Shown one piece after another: positions 32,501 to 42,809 of a stretch of DNA of 64,000 nt. The DNA comes from Phoronis australis. Taxonomy: Eukaryota; Phoronida; Phoronidae. The DNA lies in assembly GCA_002633005.1 (NCBI GenBank), contig NMRA01000359.1:62001-126000 (forward strand), written 5' to 3'. Made by a program: the position numbers and the translations under genes. Below the pieces are notes generated by a model. It worked only from the letters and a program-made list of their open reading frames with translations, was not told the origin of the DNA and made no database searches. The first letter of the stretch is position 1. Each line of letters opens with the position of its first letter.

Positions 32501-35500
32501 TTGCCGGGACAGCTGAGAAAGCTGACGGGGCGATAGCTGCTCTTGCTGTGACTGTCCTTGGAATGATTATGGCTTCCTTCCAGCTGAGTGGAAAAAAAAA
32601 TTCTCCAACACTGGTTGTAAATATCCAGAAGCTTCTGTTTGGTGAGACTTCCAAGGTGTTGAATCATGTCATTGCTGATGCCGTCCTTTCCGGGTGCCTT
32701 CTTGGTCTTGAGTTGTCTGATGGAATTGTTCAGTTCTTGCATGGTGAAGTCGTTAGTCATGCTGGCAGTTTGTTGTGGTTGCCTCTTTCTCAGTTCCTCT
32801 GTTTTCTTTGTTCGGGCTTCTGCTGTTTTCTGCCTAGGAATGTCCAGGAGACTGACATCTCTAAAATTCTCAGCAAGCAGGGCTCTCCTCCCAGTGTAAG
32901 TCTGTCCATTTTCTTTTAGGAGCGTCACTCTTGGAGTGCACTGGTGGTCGTCGTTTAGGGTCTTTGTGAGGTGCCACAGTTTCCCTGTGTCTTTCTCCAT
33001 GTTTAGAGAGCTGGTCTTTTCGTGCCAGGACTTGCGGATTTCTGTTGTCTTTTCCTCATCAAATGCAGCTCTTGCTTGGTTGTAGATTTCTGTGTTTTGC
33101 GGGGTTGGGTCTTTTTCAAGTTGCTCTCTTGTTGATGTTACTTGGTCATGGAGACTCTGCAGTTGGTCACTCCAATATGGTTTGTAGTCTCTTCGTCTTC
33201 CCCTTGGAATGCTCTGGCGTGCCGCCTGGAGGATGCAGTTGGAAATCCGCCTGACATTGATGTTGAGGTCTTCCTTTGAGTCAAAGGTGATTTTTCTGCA
33301 GAGTGTGTGTGTCAGTTTTTTAAACTTCGTCCAGTTTGCCTTTTTGTAGTTCCATCTAGGCTCTTTTCTTGTGACGGAGGGTTGTTCTAGTAGTGAGAGC
33401 TTAATTAGGACTGGTAAGTGGTCACTCCCTCCTAGCTGGTTTGTGACCATCCTGTTGCATACTTTCTGGATGTCTTCCGTGGCTATGGCAAGGTCTGGAG
33501 TGCTTGTCGTCTTCCAAGCTCGGGACAGGCAGGTTGGCTTATCGTCCGGCTTGTTGATAAGGATGAGACAGTTGTCAATCATAAAGTCTTCAATTTGTTC
33601 TCCTCTACTCTTCATGTCTTTGTATTCCCAGCTTGGGGAGTGACCACTAAGGTTACCTATGATAAGTACATGTAGGTCTTGGTTTGACAGGGGAAGAGTG
33701 TTGAGTTGCAGGTCTTTGTCAGGTGGGCAGTAGAAGTTGATGATGATGATTTCTCTCCCTTGGAGTACAATTTTCTCTTCGATAAATTCATTTTCTCCTA
33801 CAGACCTCCCAATCTCTATCGCTGGGATGGTGTTCCGTACGAGGGTGAGAATGCCTCCCTTGGAACGGTTGATTCTGTCATGTAGGAAAAGCTCGCACCT
33901 CTGATGAAGAAGCATCTGTAAGGTGTGTCTCATGGATACAGATGATGTCCACTTTCTCTCTACGGAGAAAATCTTGCGAAGACCCTCAGCGTTCCACTGT
34001 GCGAAGAAAAGCGGAGCAACTGATGTTTCTGACTGACTATGTTGGCTAGCTAGCATTGACCTTTGCTGCCTTCGGTTGAGTCTTGGATTCGCCTCACCAG
34101 TCTCTAAAGGTGGGTCCTTTCGAGGCTGAGGACCCGGCGCTGTCAAGTTGTCAAATGCCTGGCGAACCACGGGACGAGCACCATACCGTCTAATATCCGT
34201 TTGCATGGCCATGATGGGTAAAATGCGTGCATGTCTGGTTCTCTTTTGCAGGGAAGGTAATACAGGTACAGAAGGTCGTCCCGCTGTCATTAGCCGACAT
34301 GCTCTGTCTTCGTGGCAGCACATGGTTTTATTTCGGAGTGGCCTTCTCCTAGACTAGTTGCCTTCTATGGCTGATGAGCCCAGTTTGCCCAGGTTTTGGT
34401 GTAAGAGTTGTCCTTCTCGCAGGTGACAGGAGCAATGTTTTACAGGGTAAAGGATTTGGCCTTACGCCCAACCCTAGTGTGACCCTAGGGAGTGTTTGGG
34501 GTGAATTTCGTCTGATTTCTACCTTTCGACCTGCCCGGCATGAGTAGCCCTGCCAGGAGTTTAAACACCCGCCGGTAAAGCTCTAGAGGTCACGGAGATA
34601 CGCAAGCTGTTCCGCCACGACAAGGCATACACCTCAGGAACAGAGTATCACGTCTAAATCTCTTGGTTTATTTACACCAACCTCTGCCTATTCACACTGG
34701 CACGACACTTCGGTCGGTCATTTCTCCGGCTATCTTCAGGTGTTGCAACTCGATGACTTAGTGGCCTAGTGGTGAGAGTGCTGAGGAGAGTACTGGACTG
34801 ACAACTGAAAGGTCTCGGGTTCAAACCCGTCGTCTACCAGAAACATTATAGTCAAAGCGACCACCACCAGTGTACCAGATACATGCGCTCCTTCGCTTCT
34901 AAGAACTTTTTATGCCAGAGATATGTTGTGCCAACGCAAATACATGTAGGCTAAAGGTTGGTGTAAACAGAACAACTCATGCGCGCACTAGCCTTTAATA
35001 TGGGGGGCTCGAATTTCCGAGGATGTGGTACCGAAAAAAAATCGAAGCACTGAAAAAAACGGATACCACGTCCAGAGCTGTGAGATGTGCGTTTGCGCCA
35101 TTTTAGTGGACTGTTTGTCTCGTTTTCTCAGTCTTCTTGTTTCTCTGAGGCCGAACTTTTTATCCAATTCGCCAAATGAGGGCGCTCGTTCGCATGCAGC
35201 TTATTTTAGACATGATAGACACGGTGTTACTTCTTCACGTGTTCACGGAGGAGGTGGTCGCTCACTTTGAACAGGTACACGATACCCGGTAATTTGAACA
35301 CAAATCAACTAAATTTTGACCGACTGGCTATCTTTCACCGAACCCATCGAAATAGTCATCCTTGGCACGTGTGACGACACCACAGGCCGGGCAATCCGGA
35401 TTAAAGAAAACACCTTGGTTCAGTGTCACATATCTACGTTTACTGAAAAAGCAACAAAACTACACTCAACGAGATATCAAAATCTACCAAACTGACTCTG

Positions 35501-38500
35501 CATACAGGATAACATTCCACTATAGCTTCTTAGCAAAAAATATAAACATTAGCTACACTAGCAGGTCACTTACAGACTAAACAGAGTAAGCAACTCACTT
35601 ACCAAATTCCAGACAACTTTACACAGTATGAGAGAAAACAAAGTAACAAAATTTCAAGTTACAGAATGTCAAGCCCTGTGGCTGCCAAACCTAATATCTG
35701 TCTCACAAGACTGTCAGAAAACTAATGCAGCTGCTGTGCACCACACCCATGGTCAATCTGAGTACATCTCCATAACAATGATTCAAAGACAATAGCTCAA
35801 TGAAAATGTAGGGGCACAAAAGACACACTACAAGAAGAAGAGGAGACACCTGGTGGCTACACTGCAAGATACACAAACAAAACAAACCCTGACTAATTGA
35901 ACTAACAGCACGCATACTGTCATCCCAGCGTTTCTTTCACGGTTCCCTGCATTTCCGATTCTCTTCGCTCCTGACCTCCTGTAGCAAAGATCATACATGT
36001 AGTGCTCTTAGAATCCTAGAGCTCCTGGACAACGTGCGATGTGTGAAAAGGCCCAGTCATTGTTTTCCAACACCCCCAGTAATGCCCGAGGAACAAATTT
36101 CTTGAGAACAATGCTCTGCATGTCGGAAAAAACAATTACCTTGGAATTCACGTTGCTTCGAACTTGGCGCGCTTTCTTTGGAATTTGTAAACAAGATGAC
36201 TTCCACTGTGACGACTGTTGCTTCAGTCTCGGGTTCAAAGTCGTACGTCCCCGGTTCATCAGTAGTGTAATGTAACAAGGGCCCGGTCTCTAATCTTTGT
36301 ACTCGAAACGAACTCGAAACTATTTTTGGCAATTTCTCTGCTCCTTTTGTACGAACTTAAGATAATTGGTTATCAGACTGTGCTCGAATACATTATAATT
36401 TATGCACAGGAGTTTCTAGTTCAAGTTTGCCCTTGAAGACCCTTATATTCGTGCTACAAACTCGAGTAAAAACTCGAAATTTCGAGTTCAAACTCGAACT
36501 TATTGCTTTAATATTGGGTTTACAAACTGTGAACTAAGGACAATGAATTATCTACGTAAGTTATTGTGTACTCGAGCATAGAATAATAGACACTTATCTT
36601 GAGTTCGCCAGAAAGTAGAGTAGGAAATGCCAAACCTAATTTCGAGTTCCATTTCGAGTAAAAAATTGAAGACCGGGCCAAGTTCTGGTTTAGCTCTGAC
36701 TCATTTTTGAGATCCCGGCAAGTCGCAGTGCGGCAGGCCTTCTGTTAACAGCTGAGAGATTGTTGGAACAACTTTGGCAGAAATACGTCTCATGTTCACT
36801 TTATTACACAAAAATGCGCTGAATACTCCCGTAACACATTCTTAAAACGTTGCAAACGTCATGCATGGTTCTTCGTTGGTTTTGTAGTATAGCCGCATCC
36901 ACTCTTCGACATTCTGATGCGGTTTGCTTGTCAACGGTTTCCCACTGCGCCTGCCATCCTTGAAACATTTGTACCACACAAACGCTCTCTCATGGAACAT
37001 GGCATGATTCTCAAAGGCTTCCTGGGGCTGCCGATGTGATACAGCAGCAGTCTTGCTGATGTTGAAGAAAAATCTGATGCACATTCCTTATCGCCTGTAA
37101 ATCAGACATTGCAAAATCAAAGCTACCTGGCTAAATATCCAAGAAGCTAAACGATGCACGCGCGCCACGTGAATTACCACTCACAAATTCGCAAAGGGTT
37201 TCACTTGAGACAGTCAGACCACGAATTTCTCAAATATATGCGTTTGCCCACAATATCCAAACTGCCGGAATTTTGGGTATCTCTCGTATAACTGTTTTGC
37301 GTCAACGACATTAGCTTGAAATCGTATTCCATGCTCTCCACCCATATCATATTTTATTTCGTCTAAGATGCGAAAAATACCTCCAAGTGCCATACACAAA
37401 ACAAACTATTCAATCTTTAGATTGATGATCTTACTCAATAAAATGGGGGTCAACTGTATATGCACCAAGCGCATGGTTATTAGGCTCTAAAAGCGAGATG
37501 TTACTTGTTTGTTACTGCATGTTTATTCTTACTGAGTAATTAGTGAAATTATGCCCAAATGCTCAATGCTCGAGTTGAGATCGAAGCTCATGGTATATTG
37601 AGCAAACGGGTTTACCCCAACTTATTGAGAAGAACGAACATCCCTCGTACCAATACATTTTTGTGCATGAAGTTGATTGTTTTGGTTGGTAACAGCAAAC
37701 CAAGACATTTAACAACAAACCTCTCACATGGTTTGAGACAAACGAGAATTCGTGGAAGGACAAGAAGTATGACTTTGAGTACCTCGTTGTACTACAATCA
37801 CTCAAACCAAAACCTATGTTTCTCTTTTTCAGTCATTTGTGAGGTGTGAACTTGGCATCCAGAACATCGGTTACTGCATGATTCTAATGGGTATCGCTAA
37901 CGTGTTCAGTAGTCTTGCTGTTGCTCAAGCTTCCAAGAACGTCCCACGGGAGGCGATTATAGGAGCGGGTACCATCTTACACATGGGTGTCATGGTTTTT
38001 ATGATAATGTGGATACCAACTGAGCACGATACGTGGGTTTTCTTTGTCATCGCCGGAGTTTGGGGAGTCTGTGATGCAGTTTGGCAAACGCAGTGCAACT
38101 GTAAGTAGCTGTAGGTAATTTGACATATAAGAGCTCAACCGAACGGGCTACGCATAGACCGGTGCTTTGGCACGATAATGGTCATATTCTGTTGAGGACT
38201 AGGCCTAATGATCCTCTGTGTGATTTGGGGACGTCTTTTTAGGTACTGGGTCTGTTGCACTAAACCTAATTTAGCAATTTACGAGATGGTCGCTTCAAGA
38301 ATCAAGAAGGACGACCAAGTCCCTTCACATGGAATGACCGACTCACATCGCGGAATATGGAGGGACTTTTCCTTCGATATAACAGGCATTGGGGATCACC
38401 TTTAATTTTCATGAAAAAGGCCGCTTGTGGAATACACACACTATTGTGTTGTCCTCAGTCAATTCGTTTTCCCTCGCGAAGTTCAACAAGAACACATTAA

Positions 38501-39371
38501 AAGTAAACCGAAGCAGGTGACTAATCACCGTTAGGATGTCTCTTCAAGCAGGTTTTGAATGTTTTGGCCGAGCACTGAGAAGTATTATTCTGTAATATGG
38601 TGTATGCAACTTAACCACATATTTAGAATGAAAACTAGACATCCATTAAAAACATAGGGGGCGGTTTATCATTTACGTATGTTACTGAAACGCAGGGCAC
38701 CTCGAGAATTGCGTCTATACGATGGACAAAACTCATAACCAATGCTTTAGTTTCGCCCAGAGCGCAGGTGACCTCACCAGAGAGACATGACAGTACCAGG
38801 TCTGTCACCTATTCGAAGATCACCGCAATTTACAACAAGCTTGCGAGCAAATAGTTAGGTGCTATGCTTCCATGGATAATACATCATAACTTGCTGAAAC
38901 TTCATTGGCGTTGTGCCAATGTAAATAGGCCAGAAATCGGTGTAGATAGGCCAATTTTTTTCATAGAAATGATATGTAACTACATCATTACCTCAAAGCG
39001 TTTTCAGAGAGTCAGTTTGAGTCACTAAATTTGTTTTGTTCACAGATCTAATCATGACAGCGTATCCCGATGACCATGAGATGGCGCTGTGTGGGTTTCG
39101 CATGATCCAGTCTTTGGGAGCAGCTACAGGATTTTTCCTGAGCGCTTTCGTGTGCATCGACACCAAATTATATATGATAATGGTTCTTCTCACTGTCGCT
39201 ATCATGTTTTACGTCATCGCCGAGTACAAACTCAAACAACTGACGCCCGACGATCACGTGTCAGAGATTACTCCAACAGCGATGGAAATTCAAGAGCTTC
39301 AAGAGAGACTTCCATATCGACAGACGACATCGTCTTGTCCATCACAAAGTTCAAGACACACTAGCGCTTGA
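23505..39371 (+). CDS. UNC93-like (UNC93A-type) major facilitator protein, five coding exons
   Basis: Coding parts 23529-24699, 25020-25156, 29693-29812, 37833-38100 and 39046-39371 join with intron phases 1, 0, 0, 1 into 673 codons plus TGA. ATG 23529 has an ideal context (aaccATGG) and follows an acceptor at 23504. Residues 1-190 are a hydrophilic, Ser/Arg-rich N-terminal region with a PPPP stretch, longer than in vertebrate UNC93A. From 191 come the membrane segments: the first (LIIINAGFILIFTAFRAIQ), several more to exon 2 (YLALTVTGFLLILLFLD), then the family block RLLIPMLLFNGFEQGF, SFVRCELGIQNIGY, GVWGVCDAVWQTQ and the C-terminal helices. Family members are 12-helix MFS-fold membrane proteins. 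Worm UNC-93 modulates a K+ channel, vertebrate UNC93B1 escorts Toll-like receptors, and UNC93A is poorly understood. The role here cannot be read from sequence. Confidence 0.92.
23529..24699 (+). CDS. UNC93-like, coding exon 1
   Basis: Encodes residues 1-390 plus one base: the hydrophilic N-terminal region and about five membrane segments. Donor CCACGAG/GTAACA. The extracellular loop before the donor carries Cys residues (KCGVFDTCPDM). Confidence 0.92.
25020..25156 (+). CDS. UNC93-like, coding exon 2
   Basis: The acceptor catttatag supplies AG to complete a Glu codon. One membrane segment (LMGVYLALTVTGFLLILLFLD) and a cytosolic stretch follow to the donor GCGAG/GTGAAG in phase 0. Confidence 0.85.
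28418..28570. repeat. Dispersed repeat with poly-G/C core (family copy 1)
   Basis: Starts gcggatccaggattttg, contains cagacattcgcacccccgaactgtcaaatgg and ends ctaaatccgtcgctg. Related copies lie at 47992-48152, 50442-50602, 56100-56220 and 61304-61410. The ends are inverted relative to each other (ggatccaggatt and aaatccg), like a MITE. Confidence 0.7.
29426..29502. repeat. 13-bp inverted repeat, possible small MITE remnant
   Basis: GGTTTTCAGACCC at 29426-29438 and GGGTCTGAAAACC at 29490-29502 are exact complements with 51 bases between. Confidence 0.6.
29693..29812 (+). CDS. UNC93-like, coding exon 3 (isolated 120-base exon)
   Basis: Acceptor tctattgcag, donor CTAAG/GTACCT, exactly 40 open codons in phase 0 to phase 0. 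Encodes ...YRLLIPMLLFNGFEQGFIY and ADFTK, matching the conserved LLIPLxxxxGxxQxFxxxDxTK block of UNC93 proteins and joining precisely to SFVRCELG in exon 4. It lies alone between introns of 4.5 and 8.0 kb. Confidence 0.93.
29908..30900 (+). mobile_element. Mariner-type (IS630-Tc1-mariner) transposon relic
   Basis: The ends are inverted copies of CA(A/G)G(A/T)TGACCCAAAA flanked by TA; the right end is present twice in tandem (about 30812-30858 and 30860-30902). Plus-strand fragments resemble the DDE transposase: RKSWAALGRRRKGVISNEQW, FQQ, LKWLREWLKDRLINRRCDPE, WASHSPHRIPPDLYL, and after a stop an ...SKDNIYKN trace. An Asp expected after FQQ is lost and stops interrupt the frame. It is dead, inside UNC93-like intron 3. 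Confidence 0.75.
31038..31080 (-). repeat. LINE 3' tail, (GAA)n microsatellite
   Basis: tcttcttcttc on plus, next to the target duplication, consistent with a simple-repeat tail made by target-primed reverse transcription. Confidence 0.8.
31099..34323 (-). pseudogene. LINE pol: endonuclease plus reverse transcriptase, frameshifted
   Basis: 34323-32212 is one 703-residue frame. The endonuclease comes first (FFAQWNAEGL, NFYCPPDKD, GNLSGHSPSWEY, TSTPDLAIAT, GSDHLPV). RT follows: KTKKAPGKDGISNDMI, YRPVSFLSCPGKLMERMVN, QSGFRKNRSTEDQ, AVFVDLTKAFDKVW. The frame then stops and RT continues in another frame (REGIPQGNIISR, LHADDLAVW, then 31998-31762 and 31739-31458). The last fragment (31311-31099) has HTDECPCGTGPQTPEHLLQRCP, the C-terminal Cys/His block common in jockey/I-group elements. 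The endonuclease motif GDxN reads GNLS, and frameshifts break RT. No separate gag ORF is evident. Confidence 0.88.
34671..34967. mobile_element. MITE with tRNA-like core
   Basis: TTTACACCAACC at 34671-34682 and its complement ending at 34967, with further inverted matches inside (GGCAC and GTGCC, tgccta and taggct). The centre (about 34765-34838) has box A (TGGCCTAGTGGTG) and a strong box B (GGGTTCAAACCC). Partial copies: left end at 21717, right end at about 38903-38955. It sits 15 bases from the LINE target duplication. Confidence 0.6.
34968..36270 (+). other. UNC93-like intron 3, no feature recognised
   Basis: Unassigned intronic sequence. Open frames here lack motifs. Confidence 0.45.
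36280..36679. mobile_element. MITE, about 400 bp, 3-bp target duplication
   Basis: The ends GGCCCGGTCT...(ACTCGAAA)...AACTCGAAA are inverted over about 40 bp at 36280-36325 and 36637-36679. AAG flanks both sides (36277-36279 and 36680-36682). The interior is rich in CTCGAA/TTCGAG and noncoding. A 3-bp duplication is typical of PIF/Harbinger-derived MITEs; that assignment is inference. Confidence 0.7.
36721..37084 (-). mobile_element. Mariner (Mos1-like) transposase relic, N-terminal part
   Basis: Reading leftward: MCIRFFFNISKTAAVSHR, QEAFENHAMFHERAFVWYK, FKDGRRSGKPLTS, which match the paired helix-turn-helix start of mariner transposases. After a break, NMRRISAKVVPTISQLLTE, the linker before the DDE domain. 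The catalytic half is gone. Confidence 0.75.
37833..38100 (+). CDS. UNC93-like, coding exon 4
   Basis: Acceptor ctctttttcag, donor CAACT/GTAAGT, phase 0 to phase 1. Encodes SFVRCELGIQNIGYCMILMG, two further membrane segments and the family signature GVWGVCDAVWQTQ. Confidence 0.93.
38903..38955. repeat. Right-end fragment of the 34671 MITE family
   Basis: gttgtgccaatgtaaataggcc and tcggtgtagatagg resemble the right terminus of the MITE (gttgtgccaacg...taggct...ttggtgtaaa). Confidence 0.4.
39046..39371 (+). CDS. UNC93-like, terminal coding exon 5
   Basis: The acceptor ttgttttgttcacag completes a Tyr codon. Encodes YLIMTAYPDDHEMALCGFRM, two membrane segments (ATGFFLSAFVC, MIMVLLTVAIMFYVIAEYKL) and a cytosolic tail ending in TGA at 39369-39371. 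No canonical AATAAA was found in the next 500 bases. Confidence 0.92.
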
Positions 39372-40475
39372 GGATGTTTCACTCTTGATGCTCACACGCC
39401 CTCCTCCAAACGTGACCGCTGGCTGACACAACGCAGTTATATTCGGAGTTCACTTATTTTTGGCTAACGAAATGACTTTGACGTAGTATTGTGACCTATT
39501 GACTTATATTGTTTTCACGATTTCGGCGCCAATCAGGCTCATGAAACTTGTTAGTTGTCTTAGACTTTTACAAATTAAGGAGTGATGACTTGACTTCAAA
39601 CGAACGTGAAAATGTTGGTTGTTTTGTCTTTTTAAGTGTTTGATACTTTCGATAGCTTTTAGAAGTTGTTTGGTGAGATTGCAAATGGGTTTGAACGTTT
39701 TTGATTATCAGGATAATTTGACATGGTGTATATATTATTGTATTTGTATAGTTTCCAATGACAAAGCAATACATCGCCTAAAACTGTCTTTTCATGTCCA
39801 AGGGAACAAATGAATGGTAAAATGACAACGAGGAAGTTTAAGTTGTTTCTTTCACGCTTAGTTTAAGCCTATACAGTGTACATGGAATAACTTGCTAAAC
39901 GCTGTGCGATAAAATTTATACAATGTACGCTCATGGTACTATAATTCTCAAAATTCTTAAAGTCCGCAGCTCCATCGACCTCAAAAAGGAGCGACCTGCA
40001 CGGTTTGTCCAGTTTCCCAAATGAACAGTGTCCGCAATCCTCAAATTCAAAACTTTCTAAAAGACAGGCCAGTGATTCTTTCAGCACGTTCTAATGTTCA
40101 TGTGAGCAACCAGGGAGCCGGTGGGGGGCTATAAGTGGGCAAAAAGGTCCGCCTCAGAGAAACAAAAACTCCGAAAAAAGTAGAAAACGAGACACAAGTC
40201 CACTAAAAGGCAGGAACTACCAAAATTCGGGGAATGCACAGTTCACACCTCTGAGCATACCCCATGAATTTTATTAAAAGGACAACATTTTCAAAATTCC
40301 GAGAGAGAAGAGGACAATTATCCTTAGGCCACATTGCTAGAGGAAAAGCTCAATTTGAATCCAACAAGTAGTGCGCATGCGCGGCAGCTGAGAGGTCGAC
40401 CTTCGGAATTCTGTGTTATTTTCATCAGTATTTCGTTGCACAAGTGCTTTTAAGGACAGTTTTTGATTCATCTTT
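39372..40475. other. UNC93-like 3' UTR and spacer; no further gene
   Basis: AT-rich sequence after the stop codon. Open frames at 39568-39813 on both strands are compositional. Confidence 0.45.
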
Positions 40476-40479
40476 GTTA

Positions 40480-42170
40480 TTTATTCTCATGTGAGTCTCC
40501 CTGTGTCGAAAACGTGTGAACTGCCACAGAAGAATACATTAGTGTCGGTGTCAGAGGACGAGGTTTCTTTGGATAAAGTAATGGTGGCTATATAAAAAAC
40601 TCACGAGCAAAGTCGAGAGATGAAAACCACCGCAAGCTGGGGCAGGCTATCGCTTCAAATACACTCCTGCTGGGGCACCTCAATGCCGTAAAAGACGATT
40701 TAACTATGGAGATCAACCAACTGAGAGGTCGGATTGAAGTGTTGGAGCGTAACGGTAAACAGACCTCTGTTGCTGTTGACTATGATGAAATCAAGCCAGT
40801 GGTGCCATATAACGTTCCTTGTAAACGAAAACACTGAAGCCTTGGTTAAAGATATTGTTTCCGAGATTGGTCATCCGGTGAACTTAATAAGATCTAAACG
40901 ATTGCCGAGTCGAGTCACCGGTAAGCATGATGGCATAATTGGACTACATTTTAGTAATGTGATTTCTGATTATAAGTTTGTTATATTTGTCTTGTTATAC
41001 ACATCCATAAAATTCCCCTTGGAGATATGGCCCGTGCACTTTTTATGCTCATTTGTTATGTCAGTTGTGTTCTCTCGATGATGTCGATTCTGTATGTGAA
41101 GACATTAATGCCCGCATAAGAGACATGAAATATAATGAACAGAATGTAGATGTAATCCCCAGCAGACAGTGTTTAGATGGTTCTAAACATAGGCATGGGG
41201 ATTCCTCCACAGAATTTTGTATTGACTAAAAGTTCTGTGTTCTCAATGCGCGGGTAAGTCTCGAACAAGATAATTACTATACATTCGTATCGGGAAGGGG
41301 TTCTTCCGTTGTTGACTACGTCGTTATGCAACATAGAAAATTATCTAATTGTCTGAAATTTGAAATTTATACACCCGGGGAATTGGTAGACAAATTTAAT
41401 CTCTTGAGTGAGCTTTCTGTTGTTTGCCATATGCCAGTTCATTTTTACTTGCCCTCGAGTTTTCCGTACATTATGATAGCAACTCTTCGCATTTAAATGC
41501 AGTTGGCATTGATTCCCCAAAGAGATACAAGGTACGGTCAATTCCCGAAGACTTTATGAAATCTGAAATTTTTAATACTGCTATACGAGAATCAATTGAT
41601 TCTATTTTGGTCTGCAGAGCAACCCAAGAAACCATTTACTATATGTACAGTAGGTTTTGTAAGAGTATATTTTATGAGATGGACAGAAAATTATTTTGTT
41701 ATAACTCAAAGAAGGAGAAAAGGGGATTTTTAACAAGCAAACCCTATTGGCGTGCTGAATTGTCCTAGCTTTGAAAAGATGTAATTTTCAAGGAAAAGGT
41801 TTTTAAAATGCAGCGGCTCTCGGGAAGAACGCTCTTTACTTTGACGCCAATTTCAAAATCCTCAGTTACTATTTGATAAAGTTCACAGCATGATCGAAAA
41901 AAATTGAGAGATCAAGCTGGCCTTATAGAGTCTTTAAATTCCAATTAACCCAATAGAATTTCGGAAGTGTATTAAGAAATTGGACCCCTCCTTTAGAAAG
42001 ACGATACCCATGGAGGCATACGATGGTACTGGAAACGTTATTAGCAATAACAAATGTTTTTTAATAACTGGAAGAACGAGTATGAATCGTTATACAATGG
42101 TCCAACTGCAAATAATTTGGACCAGGAATTTTATGCTGATATGCTTCTCAAAAAATTGTTGCAGCTACAT
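40480..42170 (+). mobile_element. LINE relic (ORF1-like and endonuclease fragments)
   Basis: 40688-40815 gives a coiled-coil-like DDLTMEINQLRGRIEVLERN, and in a shifted frame NENTEALVKDIVSEIGHPVN, resembling ORF1 proteins of L1/Tx1-type elements. 41215-41440 gives CVLNARVS...YTFVSGRGSSVVDYVVMQHR and ELVDKFNLLSELS, the C-terminal half of an apurinic endonuclease-like domain. Near 42059 WKNEYESLYNG resembles the segment that links to RT. Multiple stops and deletions make it an old relic. Confidence 0.6.
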
Positions 42171-42199
42171 GAGCTGGTACTAATAACTGCAATGATAAC

Positions 42200-42660
42200 T
42201 AAGTAAATTATAATTTTGAATTTGATTCCAATTTAAAGAGCTTCACGTAACCATCAGTTCGCACCTCGGCCAACTTCGCCCGAGTGGTGTTGGCGTAGAT
42301 GACAGGATCGTGCAGACGATTAGATTTGGTTATGTTATTCGTCTGTATTGAACGCGCGTGACGGCTACACGATAGGGTAACAAGGAGCAACCATATGTCT
42401 ATACGTAGCTAAGCTATATACGTGTAGCAGCGAGAGAGTTCCCAAAAAGTAGTGAGGTGTGAATGCCTTAAAATCTACCGAGAAACAAACAGCAGAAAAT
42501 GGGTTTGCTGTCTGCTATACTTTTACTTGCTACTATTCTACTTTCTATAATGCAGGTAGAGTGCTGGGAGTAACTATACGCCCAAGCAATGGTAGTAAGC
42601 GACTCACATCATCGGTAGACTTTTGTACGTTTTATTGTTCAGTTTGAAATAATAATATTA
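42200..42660 (+). repeat. Copy of the 52380-52660 repeat
   Basis: gtagatgacagg(a/g)tcgtgcagacgattag, gaacgcgcgtg, tatgtctatacgtagctaagctata and cagcagaaaa match 52415-52655 in order. The same sequence is inverted at about 48200-48380 and 50660-50840, so it belongs to the foldback-type family. Confidence 0.65.
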
Positions 42661-42739
42661 CAGAACATTTTTAAGTCTGATCAGTAGGCCACATGTAGCC
42701 TCATCAGGTGACCTAGTGAAAAGACTGAATTTTTTTGCC

Positions 42740-42805
42740 AACCGAGACTCGAACGGGTGACCTTCTGCGTCGTTCATCATGTTTCCACTGGGCGACTTTT
42801 CAGTA
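42740..42805 (-). repeat. tRNA-like SINE remnant
   Basis: On minus: TCGCCCAGTGGAAAC (box A-like) and CCGTTCGAGTCTCGGTTGGCA (box B plus T arm). The 5' end cannot pair with the apparent 3' acceptor strand, so a working tRNA is unlikely. Confidence 0.4.
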
Positions 42806-42809
42806 TAGG

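Larger units (their letters stand above)
31038..34643 (-). mobile_element. Full-length non-LTR retrotransposon (jockey/I-like LINE) with 12-bp TSD
   Basis: Flanked by identical AGTATCACGTCT at 31026-31037 and 34644-34655. Reading leftward from 34643: a 5' UTR of about 320 bases, endonuclease and reverse transcriptase, a Cys/His-type C-terminal segment, and a (GAA)n-like tail at 31038-31080. Near-complete length plus an intact target duplication indicates a fairly recent insertion. It lies antisense within UNC93-like intron 3. Confidence 0.93.

Noticed and set aside
32461-32919. Plus-strand open frame inside the LINE
   Set aside because: Antisense shadow of the RT domain, which has clear motifs on minus.
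35025-35270. 81-residue plus-strand frame
   Set aside because: No motif; lies in an UNC93-like intron with no splice support.
42740-42805. Functional tRNA gene
   Set aside because: Box A and B are present but the acceptor stem does not pair; the same holds at 2683-2755 and 34765-34838.
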